7,035 nucleotides of DNA from Nitrospiria bacterium (lineage in GTDB: Bacteria; Nitrospirota; CAKKRA01; 9FT-COMBO-42-15), in NCBI GenBank assembly GCA_919902475.1, contig CAKKRA010000117.1:1-7035 (forward strand). Direction: 5' to 3'. A model generated the notes under the pieces. That model made no database searches. It was not told the origin of the DNA and was given only the letters and a program-made list of their open reading frames with translations. The translations under genes were made by a program, and so were the position numbers. Position 1 is the stretch's first letter. Each line of letters opens with the position of its first letter. Of this stretch, positions 1-5,788 are shown in pieces.

Positions 1-303
1 AAGCTCAATATAATCTATGCCGTTCTTCTTGCAGAGCTCAACCTCTGTAGGTTTTATCGGCCTTGAGGCATCAGAGATGTCAGTCTCGCCGATGCAAAAC
101 TTCTTAAAGCCTCCGCCAGTCCCGGAGATGCCTACAGTCACCTTTGTCTTGCCCTTCTCTGCCTTCTGGAATTCCTCTGCTACAGCCTCTGTTATTGGAT
201 ATACTGTGGATGAGCCATCCACCTTAATCACCTCAGCAGCATAGGCCTTTACTGCTATTGGTAATGCTATAATCATTATTAAAGATAAAATTATTTTTTT
301 CAT
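1..303 (-). CDS. pstS: Phosphate ABC transporter substrate-binding protein PstS, N-terminal part (cut by window edge)
   Basis: Periplasmic phosphate-binding protein that delivers phosphate to the PstCAB importer. The window holds the first 101 codons, read leftwards from an ATG at 303. Residues 1-22 form a Sec signal peptide: MKK, a hydrophobic core, then a likely cleavage after AYA before AEVIKVDG. There is no lipobox cysteine. Family motifs follow: DGSSTVYPITEA near residue 29, the glycine-rich ISGTGGGFKKF near 59, and GETDISDASRP near 73; the serine, threonine and aspartate residues there are typical phosphate ligands. A GGAGG ribosome binding site (310-314) sits 6 nt before the start. Five 11-bp-spaced Pho-box half sites lie directly upstream, so induction by PhoB under phosphate starvation is expected. 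The rest of the gene, and any pstCAB-phoU, would lie beyond the left edge. The family call is firm. Confidence 0.95.
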   Translation of the reverse strand, partial: MKKIILSLIMIIALPIAVKAYAAEVIKVDGSSTVYPITEAVAEEFQKAEKGKTKVTVGISGTGGGFKKFCIGETDISDASRPIKPTEVELCKKNGIDYIEL

Positions 304-323
304 TCTTTTCCTCCATTTGATTT

Positions 324-373
324 TGTTATAATTAAGTTAATTCTGTGTTAACGCAATGTTAACTCTGTGTTAA
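324..373 (-). promoter_or_regulatory. Pho box with five 11-bp direct repeats, and pstS promoter
   Basis: Read on the minus strand, TTAACA half sites begin every 11 bp. On the plus strand they are TGTTAA at 368-373, 357-362 and 346-351 (perfect), AGTTAA at 335-340 and TGTTAT at 324-329 (one mismatch each). TTAACA-N5 tandem repeats are the classical PhoP box of Bacillus and correspond to the 11-bp direct repeats bound by E. coli PhoB. A -10-like TATAAC (325-330 complement) overlaps the most promoter-proximal unit, 21 bp before the pstS ATG. The outermost repeat overlaps the stop codon of the gene upstream (370-372). Binding by the PhoB encoded in this window is inferred. Confidence 0.85.
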
Positions 374-594
374 ATCTTTCCTACTGCTAATTCTCCACTC
401 TTTATATCACCCCCTTTCCCAAGAAAACCATTTTTATTATCCAAAAATGAACACTTTACGTGCTGTATGTTAAGGCAATAAACCTCTAAATCAAGTGTTG
501 TTGGAACATATACCATTGGTTTCTCAAAGGCATTGCACATATCAAGACCTGTTTTTTTAGATACCCTGATTTTCTCTAATTTTGGACATTTCAT
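370..594 (-). CDS. Small four-cysteine protein, function unknown, probable Pho regulon member
   Basis: Unrecognised soluble 74-residue protein. It has cysteines at 3, 20, 40 and 48. The start MKCP and the stretch EVYCLNIQHVKCSF resemble small proteins that pair an N-terminal MKCP with a YC-x6-C motif and may hold a metal or disulfides; that resemblance is from memory and not firm. No signal peptide or membrane segment is visible, so a cytoplasmic location is likely. The ATG at 594 follows AGGAGA at about 4 nt, a convincing ribosome binding site. Two perfect TTAACA units at 11-bp spacing lie about 60-80 bp upstream, and its stop codon lies inside the pstS Pho box. Both neighbours are phosphate genes, so co-induction under phosphate limitation is the best guess. 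No function is assigned. Confidence 0.7.
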   Translation of the reverse strand: MKCPKLEKIRVSKKTGLDMCNAFEKPMVYVPTTLDLEVYCLNIQHVKCSFLDNKNGFLGKGGDIKSGELAVGKI

Positions 595-620
595 GATCTC
601 TCCTTATCTAAATTTTACAT

Positions 621-674
621 AGTATAAATGGTTGATATTTTATGAAAATGAACATGGTGTTAAATCTTTGTTAA
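621..674 (-). promoter_or_regulatory. Pho box and promoter of the four-cysteine protein gene
   Basis: Two perfect TTAACA half sites on the minus strand (plus-strand TGTTAA at 669-674 and 658-663) are exactly 11 bp apart, followed by a weak third unit at 647-652. A -10-like TATACT lies at 621-626, about 27 bp before the start codon at 594. It is shorter than the pstS box but has the same phasing and half-site. The box lies downstream of the psiE-like stop codon, so it can serve only the 370-594 gene. Confidence 0.65.
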
Positions 675-701
675 ATATTTTTCTTTTACAGGTAAAAAGC
701 A

Positions 702-1148
702 TCATCTCCCTTCCTTGCAGGATGGCGAGAATTTTATAGTCATAATCCTCATAATGGCAAGGCCGCCTATTAAAATAAGTATTGCCCAGAGCTTTCCATG
801 TTCCATCTCATTAAACCAGAGCGTCATAACCTCTGTAAGCATGACAACGAGGATTGTATCAATGATAAATGTTACCTTTATTCGTCCCTCTGTAAAATAT
901 GCAAGGGCTGTTCTGAATATCTCCACCACTGCCAACAATATAAGGGCATCAAGGATTATCTTTCTTAATGCCATATCAAGAGAGGATGAAAACAGCAAAG
1001 AAAGGTCAATTGCTGTTTTTACCACGCCGCCAAAAAGTGCAAGCAGGATTGTAGCAATCAGAAGGCTTAAAACAATCTTTATCCCTTTTACAAACAGGCT
1101 TGTTATTTCAATTTCAGGATACCACTGCCTTGTTGTTAAAAATTTCAC
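702..1148 (-). CDS. psiE: PsiE-family (phosphate-starvation-inducible) inner-membrane protein
   Basis: A 148-residue integral membrane protein of the PsiE family, whose biochemical role is still unknown; E. coli psiE is induced by phosphate starvation. Four membrane helices are visible at about residues 20-45, 64-84, 92-112 and 118-137. The family signature is the segment near residues 80-111: ALAYFTEGRIKVTFIIDT followed by the V-x-L-x-EVM-x-x-W pattern. The start is GTG (1146-1148). It is preceded at 7 nt by GGAGGT (1156-1161), which lies inside the last codons of the winged-helix gene, so the two genes are likely translationally coupled; the gap between stop and start is 3 bp. The Pho box upstream of that partner gene probably drives both, which fits the family's usual regulation. 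Confidence 0.85.
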   Translation of the reverse strand: MKFLTTRQWYPEIEITSLFVKGIKIVLSLLIATILLALFGGVVKTAIDLSLLFSSSLDMALRKIILDALILLAVVEIFRTALAYFTEGRIKVTFIIDTILVVMLTEVMTLWFNEMEHGKLWAILILIGGLAIMRIMTIKFSPSCKEGR

Positions 1149-1151
1149 CTG

Positions 1152-1493
1152 TTAGACCTCCAGAAATTTATATGCATTCTTGTCAAAATTAATAATATAT
1201 TTCGGGGCAGTCTGGTCATTCTCAATCTTTGACATCAAGGCATCCATAATCACATCAAGGCCATCCTCAAGCAGAAAGATATCCCTTTTCCATAGATATG
1301 TAAGGAGCTGGTCAGCGGATACAGCCTTGCCCTTATTCAGAGCAAGAAATCTTAACAGAAAAAATTCTATAGGGGAAAGTTTTACCTCCTCACTGTTAAC
1401 AGTAACCTTCTTTTCAGATAAATCAATAATAAGCTCTCTTTCCTTAATAAAACGCCTTCCAATACTTTTTGTTTTCCTTAATAAAGTAATCAT
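1152..1493 (-). CDS. Stand-alone OmpR/PhoB-type winged-helix protein with altered DNA-contact residues
   Basis: A 113-residue protein made almost entirely of a Trans_reg_C (OmpR/PhoB effector) fold, with no receiver domain. A basic N-terminal tail (residues 1-18, RRFIKER) leads into the four-stranded sheet (LIIDLSEKKVTVNSEEVKLS, about 21-40) and helix 1 (PIEFFLLRFLALNKGKAVS, 41-59), which match the PhoB pattern well, as does QLLTYLW (62-68). The recognition-helix segment reads LDVIMDALMSKIE (79-91) where PhoB proteins have VDVHIRRLREKI, so the usual arginines are absent. The wing has NFDKNAYKF in place of the usual VRGxGY. DNA binding may therefore be weak or of a different specificity. The ATG follows AGGAGG at 8 nt. 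It is co-transcribed with psiE and has a Pho-box-like site upstream. The target is unknown. Confidence 0.8.
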   Translation of the reverse strand: MITLLRKTKSIGRRFIKERELIIDLSEKKVTVNSEEVKLSPIEFFLLRFLALNKGKAVSADQLLTYLWKRDIFLLEDGLDVIMDALMSKIENDQTAPKYIINFDKNAYKFLEV

Positions 1494-1531
1494 ATTACGC
1501 CTCCTTGTTGTATATAATAAGATGCTTAAGT

Positions 1532-1572
1532 TTTACATCATCATCATTAATGGAATATGGTATTGATGTAAA
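1532..1572. repeat. 9-bp inverted repeat TTTACATCA / TGATGTAAA, possible operator
   Basis: The arms at 1532-1540 and 1564-1572 are perfect complements separated by 23 bp, giving a repeat of 32 bp between arms, close to three helical turns. The right arm overlaps the degenerate Pho half-site at 1567-1572. The repeat lies between the Pho box and the winged-helix start codon, a natural place for autoregulation. No bound protein is known. Confidence 0.35.
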
Positions 1573-1583
1573 CTTTGTGTTAA
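1567..1583 (-). promoter_or_regulatory. Pho-box-like pair upstream of the winged-helix/psiE unit
   Basis: On the minus strand a perfect TTAACA (plus TGTTAA, 1578-1583) is followed 11 bp on by TTTACA (plus TGTAAA, 1567-1572), one mismatch from consensus. Spacing and half-site agree with the two other boxes in this window. It lies about 75 bp upstream of the ATG at 1493. A downstream -10 such as CATATT (about 1553-1558) is possible but not clear. Support is weaker than for the pstS box. Confidence 0.55.
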
Positions 1584-1610
1584 AAATCTATAAGACCTGC
1601 CTGCATCTTC

Positions 1611-1638
1611 TTGACAACCACAGAAACCATGCTATATT
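1611..1638 (+). promoter_or_regulatory. Sigma-70-type promoter, rightward
   Basis: A perfect -35 TTGACA (1611-1616) and a -10 TATATT (1633-1638) are separated by 16 bp, with TG one base before the -10 box (an extended -10). Transcription would start near 1645 and give a leader of about 240 nt before the 1887 gene. It stands 28 bp from the leftward Pho box, so PhoB binding there might affect both directions. Confidence 0.65.
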
Positions 1639-1707
1639 TGAATAGTAACTTATCCTTTAGCTTTAGAAGGTAGAGATGTCCTTATTAACCATTTAAACAG
1701 GTGGAAA

Positions 1708-1779
1708 ATGGACCGTAAAGACCTTCGGCTCCACCAGATAGCTTTATTTATAATAAAAACACTATATAAATTGTTGTAG
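1708..1779 (+). CDS. Possible 23-residue small protein or leader ORF (MDRKDLRLHQIALFIIKTLY...)
   Basis: A short ORF in the leader of the downstream unit. The ATG at 1708 follows AGGTGG (1699-1704) with only 3 nt between, which is close for a ribosome binding site. The peptide has a charged head (MDRKDLRLHQ) and a hydrophobic tail (IALFIIKTLYKLL), as in small membrane peptides. Its TAG stop (1777-1779) lies at the first bases of the hairpin repeat cluster beginning at 1776, so it may be a gene start truncated by insertion of that repeat. A GGTGGA/TCCACC pairing (1700-1705 with 1730-1735) would hide the ribosome binding site. It may equally be noncoding leader. Confidence 0.3.
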   Translation: MDRKDLRLHQIALFIIKTLYKLL

Positions 1780-1851
1780 GGCAACCCTTTAGGGTTGCTT
1801 AAGTAGGCACGGTTTTAACCGTGACTTTTGCACGAATAAATTCGTGCCTAC
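1776..1851. repeat. Intergenic palindromic repeat cluster with three hairpins
   Basis: Three perfect 7-bp hairpins follow each other: GCAACCC/GGGTTGC (1781-1787 and 1792-1798), CACGGTT/AACCGTG (1808-1814 and 1817-1823) and GCACGAA/TTCGTGC (1830-1836 and 1841-1847). The last two are nested in a perfect 9-bp outer pair GTAGGCACG/CGTGCCTAC (1803-1811 and 1843-1851). The block starts with GTAGG and ends with CCTAC, like terminal inverted repeats. This is typical of dispersed, non-coding, MITE-like palindromes. No poly-T tract follows any hairpin, so a terminator role is doubtful. Confidence 0.75.
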
Positions 1852-1886
1852 GCATATTAAATTAATCTAAAAGGAGGGGCAAGAAA

Positions 1887-2216
1887 ATGGATTTGACGAC
1901 TGTAGAAACCTTAATGGGTATTGCAATGATTTTAATTGGTATTGTATCACTCAGTTTGGTGATAAAGGCAAAAGGAAAATTGCAGGAGGCTGGTGAATTA
2001 AAAAAAATTCTTGACAGTTGTGTTTATATAATAATATTTTTAACCGCTTATTCTATATGGCATGTCACAAGAGAGGTCATTCACTTGAAGAAGACCTACG
2101 GCATTGTAGTAGAGTTTCCGGAATATATCCTGATATCGCTTGCCTATATCATGATATACAAAACAGCCAAAACGCTTTACAATACAGCCAATATATTTGA
2201 GAACCTTAACAAGTAA
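1887..2216 (+). CDS. Small three-helix membrane protein, unknown function
   Basis: Unrecognised 109-residue protein. Hydrophobic segments at about residues 8-28, 44-60 and 79-95 suggest three membrane helices, with a charged linker KAKGKLQEAGELKK (27-40) and a central amphipathic stretch TREVIHLKKTYG (61-72). No catalytic motif is evident. The ATG follows AAGGAGGGG with about 6-9 nt spacing, a strong ribosome binding site. It is the first gene of a two-gene rightward unit: the next ribosome binding site starts only a few bases after its stop. Such small membrane modules sometimes resemble sensor-kinase input domains, but nothing here proves that. Expression would come from the promoter at 1611-1638 through a long leader. 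Confidence 0.7.
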   Translation: MDLTTVETLMGIAMILIGIVSLSLVIKAKGKLQEAGELKKILDSCVYIIIFLTAYSIWHVTREVIHLKKTYGIVVEFPEYILISLAYIMIYKTAKTLYNTANIFENLNK

Positions 2217-2233
2217 AAAGAGGTGGGATGAAT

Positions 2234-2461
2234 ATGAATAATGTCAGCCAGCAGGTATATGATATATTAAAAAGTGAATTGTCAGAGGCAACAGCAAGGT
2301 CAATATTAGCGATAAGGTGCAAGGCAGCAGGCAAAAACCCTGATGCTTTAACATCTAATGATGTTAAAGACATTGAACCCAAGATATTAGCAGGGGTGCT
2401 CTTGTTTGGCGGAGAGGACAAGGCAAAGGCAATAAAGGAAAAATTACGAAAGCTGCATTGA
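2234..2461 (+). CDS. Small helical protein (75 residues), unknown function
   Basis: Unrecognised soluble protein, predicted almost fully helical: MNNVSQQVYDILKSELSEATARSILAIR-type helices, a turn with the pattern K-N-P-D-A-L-T-S-N-D-V, then helices ending in KAIKEKLRKLH. An upstream in-frame ATG at 2228 exists, but AGGTGGG (2221-2227) abuts it directly, whereas the ATG at 2234 stands about 7 nt from AGGTGG; I chose 2234. One cysteine is present, with no metal or catalytic motif. It follows the small membrane protein by 17 bp and probably works with it. Its stop is only 5 bp from the stop of hisS on the other strand and no terminator is seen between them, so the transcripts should overlap. Confidence 0.7.
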   Translation: MNNVSQQVYDILKSELSEATARSILAIRCKAAGKNPDALTSNDVKDIEPKILAGVLLFGGEDKAKAIKEKLRKLH

Positions 2462-2466
2462 GATTA

Positions 2467-3726
2467 CTAAGAGACAGCCAATTTAGCTGATAGAGCATGT
2501 ACAAGGGCATCAATGCTGAGTGAATCCTGTGTCTTTTTTTCCATGTCCCTTAAGAGTGCGCTGCCTCTTTTAATCTCGTCCTCGCCTATAATCAATACAT
2601 ACCTCGCGCCGAGTTTATCCGCCTTCCGCATCTGGCTTTTTAAACTTGCGTCCTCGTAATCTGTCTCTGCCTTTATGCCTTTTTCCCTAAGACTGTCTAT
2701 TAAAGATACTGAAATATCTTTTGCCTTATCACCGAGTGTTGCAATAAAGACATCAGGCTTGTTTGTTTTAAAATTGTCCTTTTCCATTAAAGATGCAAGC
2801 CGCTCTATGCCAATGGCAAAGCCAATGCCCGGTGTCTTAGGCCCGCCAAGCTCTTCCACAAGGCCATCGTACCTTCCGCCTGCTGCAACTGCATTCTGTG
2901 CGCCGAGATTCGTTGATACAAGCTCAAAGGTGGTCTTTGTGTAATAATCAAGCCCGCGGACAAGGCGCGGGTTCAGCGTATATGAAACATTAAGTATTTT
3001 TAAAGTCTCTTTTACCTTATCAAAGTGTTTCTTGCATCCATCGCATAGATAATCAAGTATAATAGGGGCATCCTTTACTGCATCTTTGCATGTCTTGCCC
3101 TTGCAGTCAAGAACCCTTAATGGATTCCTATCCATCCTCCTCTGGCAGTTTTCACAGAGAAGCGGAAGCTTGTCTTTAAGAAATTGCTTTAAAGCCTCTT
3201 TGTATTTTGGCCTGCACTCTTTGCACCCGAGGCTGTTTATCTGGAGGTCAAGGCCTTTAACATCTATTGCTTCCATCAGATTATTCAGTATAGAAAGTAT
3301 CTCTGCATCAAGTATCGGGCTGTCAATGCCAAAGACCTCTGCGCCTATCTGGTAGCCCTGCCTGTATCTGCCAGCCTGAGGCCTCTCATGCCTGAACATG
3401 GGGCCAAAATAATATAATTTTGTAATGTGCGCCTTATTGTAAAGCTGATGCTCAATATATGCGCGGACAACAGGAGCTGTGCCTTCCGGCCTTAATGTAA
3501 TCTTTTTGCCTGTTGTATCCTCAAATGTATACATCTCCTTTTCAACAATATCTGTTGTCTCTCCAATGCTCCTTGAAAATAGCTCTGTATACTCAAATAT
3601 AGGCGCCCTTATCTCTGAAAAACCGTATGTCTCAAAAACAGACCTTGCCTTATTTTCAATATACTGCCAGACCTCAACCTCGCCCGGCAGAATATCCTTT
3701 ACGCCTTTAATTGCCTGAATATTCAA
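2467..3726 (-). CDS. hisS: Histidyl-tRNA synthetase
   Basis: Class II aminoacyl-tRNA synthetase that charges tRNA-His in the cytoplasm; 419 residues, normal for the family. Motif 1 lies around residues 40-70 (RAPIFEYTELF, DIVEKEMYTF), motif 2 around 78-133 (TLRPEGTAPVVRAY, then YYFGPMFRHERPQAGRYRQ), the histidine-binding loops at 257-264 (RGLDYYTK) and 282-288 (AGGRYDG), and motif 3 at 300-310 (GIGFAIGIERL). The C-terminal anticodon-binding domain (about 324-415) includes RKADKLGARYVLIIGEDE. Eight cysteines in four pairs (168/171, 191/194, 208/213, 228/231) form an insertion seen in part of the bacterial family and may bind zinc. The start is TTG at 3726, supported by GGAGG (3732-3736) 5 nt away, and it overlaps the phoR stop by 4 nt, so it is translationally coupled to phoR. 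Confidence 0.97.
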   Translation of the reverse strand: MNIQAIKGVKDILPGEVEVWQYIENKARSVFETYGFSEIRAPIFEYTELFSRSIGETTDIVEKEMYTFEDTTGKKITLRPEGTAPVVRAYIEHQLYNKAHITKLYYFGPMFRHERPQAGRYRQGYQIGAEVFGIDSPILDAEILSILNNLMEAIDVKGLDLQINSLGCKECRPKYKEALKQFLKDKLPLLCENCQRRMDRNPLRVLDCKGKTCKDAVKDAPIILDYLCDGCKKHFDKVKETLKILNVSYTLNPRLVRGLDYYTKTTFELVSTNLGAQNAVAAGGRYDGLVEELGGPKTPGIGFAIGIERLASLMEKDNFKTNKPDVFIATLGDKAKDISVSLIDSLREKGIKAETDYEDASLKSQMRKADKLGARYVLIIGEDEIKRGSALLRDMEKKTQDSLSIDALVHALSAKLAVS

Positions 3727-5090
3727 TCATGCCTCCGCAATGTAAAATAAAATGACGACCCCTTATTCGGCTCGCTCTCTGCCCAGACCCTGCCGCCATG
3801 CGACTCTATTATATGCTTTACAATGGAAAGGCCAAGTCCTGTTCCTCCAAGCTCACTTGACCTCTCCTTATCCACCCTGTAGAATCTCTCAAAGATTCTT
3901 ACTAAATCGTATTTTGGTATCCCCATACCAGTATCAGCGACTGAAATTAGCACATCCTTGTTTTTGCCCTCTGCCTTAATTGTAATTGTGCCCTTCTCGG
4001 AAGTATACTTTATTGCATTGTCAATAAGGTTGACAAAAACAAGGCTTAGTTTATCCTCATCTGCTATTACTGTCAAGTCCTCTGGAATCTGTATATTTAA
4101 TGTAAAATGCTTTTTCTCAATATTTGACTTCAATAAACTGACAGCTTTGTCCACAATAGCCTTCAGGCCTGCCTTTGATGCCTTTGGCTTATACTGACCT
4201 GATTCAATATAAGAAAGCTGGAGCAGGTCTGTTATAATGTTGTTCAGCCTCTCTGTATGATTGCTTATAATATTAAGGAACTCCTTTGCCTTTTTTGAAT
4301 CATCAATTGCTCCGTCAATTAATGCCTCTGTATAACCCTTTATAGAGGTAAGAGGTGTCTTTAATTCATGGGATACATTTGCAACAAAGTCCTTTCTAAT
4401 CCTCTCAAGCCTTTTTATTTTTGTAATATCATGAAATATAAAAACAGCGCAGACACCGCCCTCTTTTATCTCTTTTGCAACTGATGCATATACAGCAAAA
4501 TACTTTTCCTCTGGGAAAAACTGCTCCATCTCACGGACAATGCTCTGCCTTGATTCAAGGACATCTCTTATAATATTATTTAACTGATTATGTCTTATAA
4601 TATCAAGATAAGACCTGCCTATAACAGGCTCTTTTTTTAATTCAAACATCCTTGGGAGAACAGGGTTAGCAAGAAGAATCTTTCCATAGCAATCAATTGC
4701 AAGAAGGCCTTCAGACATTGTTGAAAGTATAGTATCAAGCCTTGTCCTACCCTCAGCCATCTCATCCATCTTCTTTTTCAGCTCATCTGACATCAGATTC
4801 AGTATCTCGGAAAGTTCATGGAGTTCATCCTTTGTATCAACCCTTATTCTGTAAAAATCACCTTTTGCAATATCCTTTGCAGCAGAGATCATATCCCTGA
4901 TAGGCATGGTAATTTTGCGGGATATAAAATAACTAAGGGAAAGAGACAGCAATAAAGAGACAGCTATGGCAATTACAAATGCCCCTTTAATGGAATATGA
5001 TTTATCTGCCTGCAGAAAGAAAAGGCTGGCAAAAAAAAGCAGATTAAATAATATCAAAAAAGTAAGAAAGAGTTTCCTCTGAATACTCAA
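3723..5090 (-). CDS. phoR: Phosphate regulon sensor histidine kinase PhoR
   Basis: Membrane sensor kinase that phosphorylates and dephosphorylates PhoB according to phosphate supply, normally with Pst/PhoU input. The 455 residues show two membrane helices (about 6-27 and 36-57) with a very short periplasmic loop, a HAMP domain (about 57-110), a PAS domain (about 115-222, MSEGLLAID then FHDITKIKRLE), a HisKA domain with the phospho-accepting His241 in NVSHELKTPLTSIKGY, and an ATPase domain with N box NLIDNAIKY (Asn358), G1 DTGMGIP, F box ERFYRVDK and G2 GGTGLGLSIVKH. The start is TTG at 5090: no other start codon lies between it and an upstream in-frame stop. The likely ribosome binding site, GAGG at the end of phoB, stands about 11 nt away. 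It is 8 nt after phoB and overlaps hisS by 4 nt. The short loop argues against direct periplasmic phosphate sensing. Confidence 0.92.
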   Translation of the reverse strand: MSIQRKLFLTFLILFNLLFFASLFFLQADKSYSIKGAFVIAIAVSLLLSLSLSYFISRKITMPIRDMISAAKDIAKGDFYRIRVDTKDELHELSEILNLMSDELKKKMDEMAEGRTRLDTILSTMSEGLLAIDCYGKILLANPVLPRMFELKKEPVIGRSYLDIIRHNQLNNIIRDVLESRQSIVREMEQFFPEEKYFAVYASVAKEIKEGGVCAVFIFHDITKIKRLERIRKDFVANVSHELKTPLTSIKGYTEALIDGAIDDSKKAKEFLNIISNHTERLNNIITDLLQLSYIESGQYKPKASKAGLKAIVDKAVSLLKSNIEKKHFTLNIQIPEDLTVIADEDKLSLVFVNLIDNAIKYTSEKGTITIKAEGKNKDVLISVADTGMGIPKYDLVRIFERFYRVDKERSSELGGTGLGLSIVKHIIESHGGRVWAESEPNKGSSFYFTLRRHD

Positions 5091-5098
5091 AAGTGCGT

Positions 5099-5788
5099 CT
5101 ACCTCATCTCTTCACTAAGCTTGTAGCCGAGCTGTTTTACTGTGATAATAGATTTTTCAAGAAGGGGTATCTTTTCCCTTAAACGTCTGATATGGACATC
5201 TACTGTTCTGGTATTTCCAAAATAGTCATAGCCCCACACATTATTCAAAAGGGTATCCCTTGTAAGGACACGGCCCTTGTTTCTTAAAAGCTCCTCAAGG
5301 AGGCCAAACTCCTTTGCAGTAAGCTCAATCTCCTTTCCCTTTACCTTAACCTCATGTTTTGAGATATCCATTATAAGCTCTCCGTATTTTAAGGTATCTG
5401 TCTTTTCAACAGGCTTTTCCACCCTCCGTAAAAGGGCCTTTACCCTTGCTACAAGCTCCTTTGGACTAAAGGGTTTTGTAATATAATCATCAGCGCCGAG
5501 CTCTAAGCCCACGATCTTATCTGTCTCCTCTCCCTTTGCTGTGAGCATGATAACCGGTATGTTCGCTGTCTTTGCATCTCCCTTAATCCTTTTTAGGACA
5601 TCAATGCCATTCAGCTCCGGAAGCATTATATCAAGGATTGCCAAATCAACCTTCTCTTTTTTTAATATATCAAGCCCTTTAACGCCGTCAGCAGCCTCAA
5701 AGGTTCTGTAACCTTCTTTCTCAAGATAGTGCTTAACGAGATTTATAATGTCCTTGTCATCCTCAATTAACAAAATCTTTTTGCTCAT
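5099..5788 (-). CDS. phoB: Phosphate regulon response regulator PhoB
   Basis: OmpR-family transcription activator, 229 residues, the normal length. The receiver domain (1-120) has the acidic pocket Glu9, Asp10 and Asp11, phospho-acceptor Asp53 in LAILDIMLPELNG, Thr83 and Lys105 in ITKPFSPKEL. The C-terminal winged helix (about 128-226) has the full DNA-binding pattern TRTVDVHIRRLREKI and the wing VKQLGYKL. The ATG at 5788 follows GGAGA (5795-5799) at 6 nt. That site lies inside the 3' end of the selenoprotein gene, which overlaps phoB by 26 nt. Pairing with phoR and nearby Pho boxes in front of pstS and two other units supports PhoB rather than another family member. No Pho box was found upstream of this operon itself, so autoregulation is not evident. 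Confidence 0.92.
   Translation of the reverse strand: MSKKILLIEDDKDIINLVKHYLEKEGYRTFEAADGVKGLDILKKEKVDLAILDIMLPELNGIDVLKRIKGDAKTANIPVIMLTAKGEETDKIVGLELGADDYITKPFSPKELVARVKALLRRVEKPVEKTDTLKYGELIMDISKHEVKVKGKEIELTAKEFGLLEELLRNKGRVLTRDTLLNNVWGYDYFGNTRTVDVHIRRLREKIPLLEKSIITVKQLGYKLSEEMR

Larger units (their letters stand above)
1494..1886. other. 393-bp divergent intergenic region
   Basis: This gap separates the leftward winged-helix/psiE unit from the rightward membrane-protein unit. In order it holds the leftward ribosome binding site, an inverted repeat TTTACATCA/TGATGTAAA (1532-1540 and 1564-1572), a leftward Pho box (1567-1583), a rightward promoter (1611-1638), a leader with a possible 23-codon ORF (1708-1779), and a three-hairpin repeat cluster (1776-1851). 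No tRNA and no clear member of a known riboswitch class was recognised. Confidence 0.7.

Noticed and set aside
715..1155. Plus-strand 146-residue ORF opposite psiE
   Set aside because: It is an antisense shadow; the minus-strand product is a clear PsiE-family protein.
1180..1566. Plus-strand 128-residue ORF opposite the winged-helix gene
   Set aside because: Shadow frame without ribosome binding site; it also crosses the leftward control region.
1676..1696. Six-codon leader ORF ATG...TAA after AAGG
   Set aside because: Too short to support, with no run of codons suggesting attenuation.
1676..1745. Possible c-di-GMP (GEMM), lysine or fluoride riboswitch in the leader
   Set aside because: Short pieces resemble the GEMM core (GACCGTAAAGACC, AGATAGC), the lysine start (GGTAGAGATG) and the fluoride pattern, but no complete set of conserved helices and loops could be assembled.
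1781..1798. Hairpin GCAACCC/GGGTTGC as a rho-independent terminator
   Set aside because: No T tract follows and it belongs to a repeat cluster upstream of a gene on the same strand.
2228..2236. Upstream ATG at 2228 as the start of the 75-residue protein
   Set aside because: The ribosome binding site would touch the start codon; the ATG at 2234 has normal spacing.
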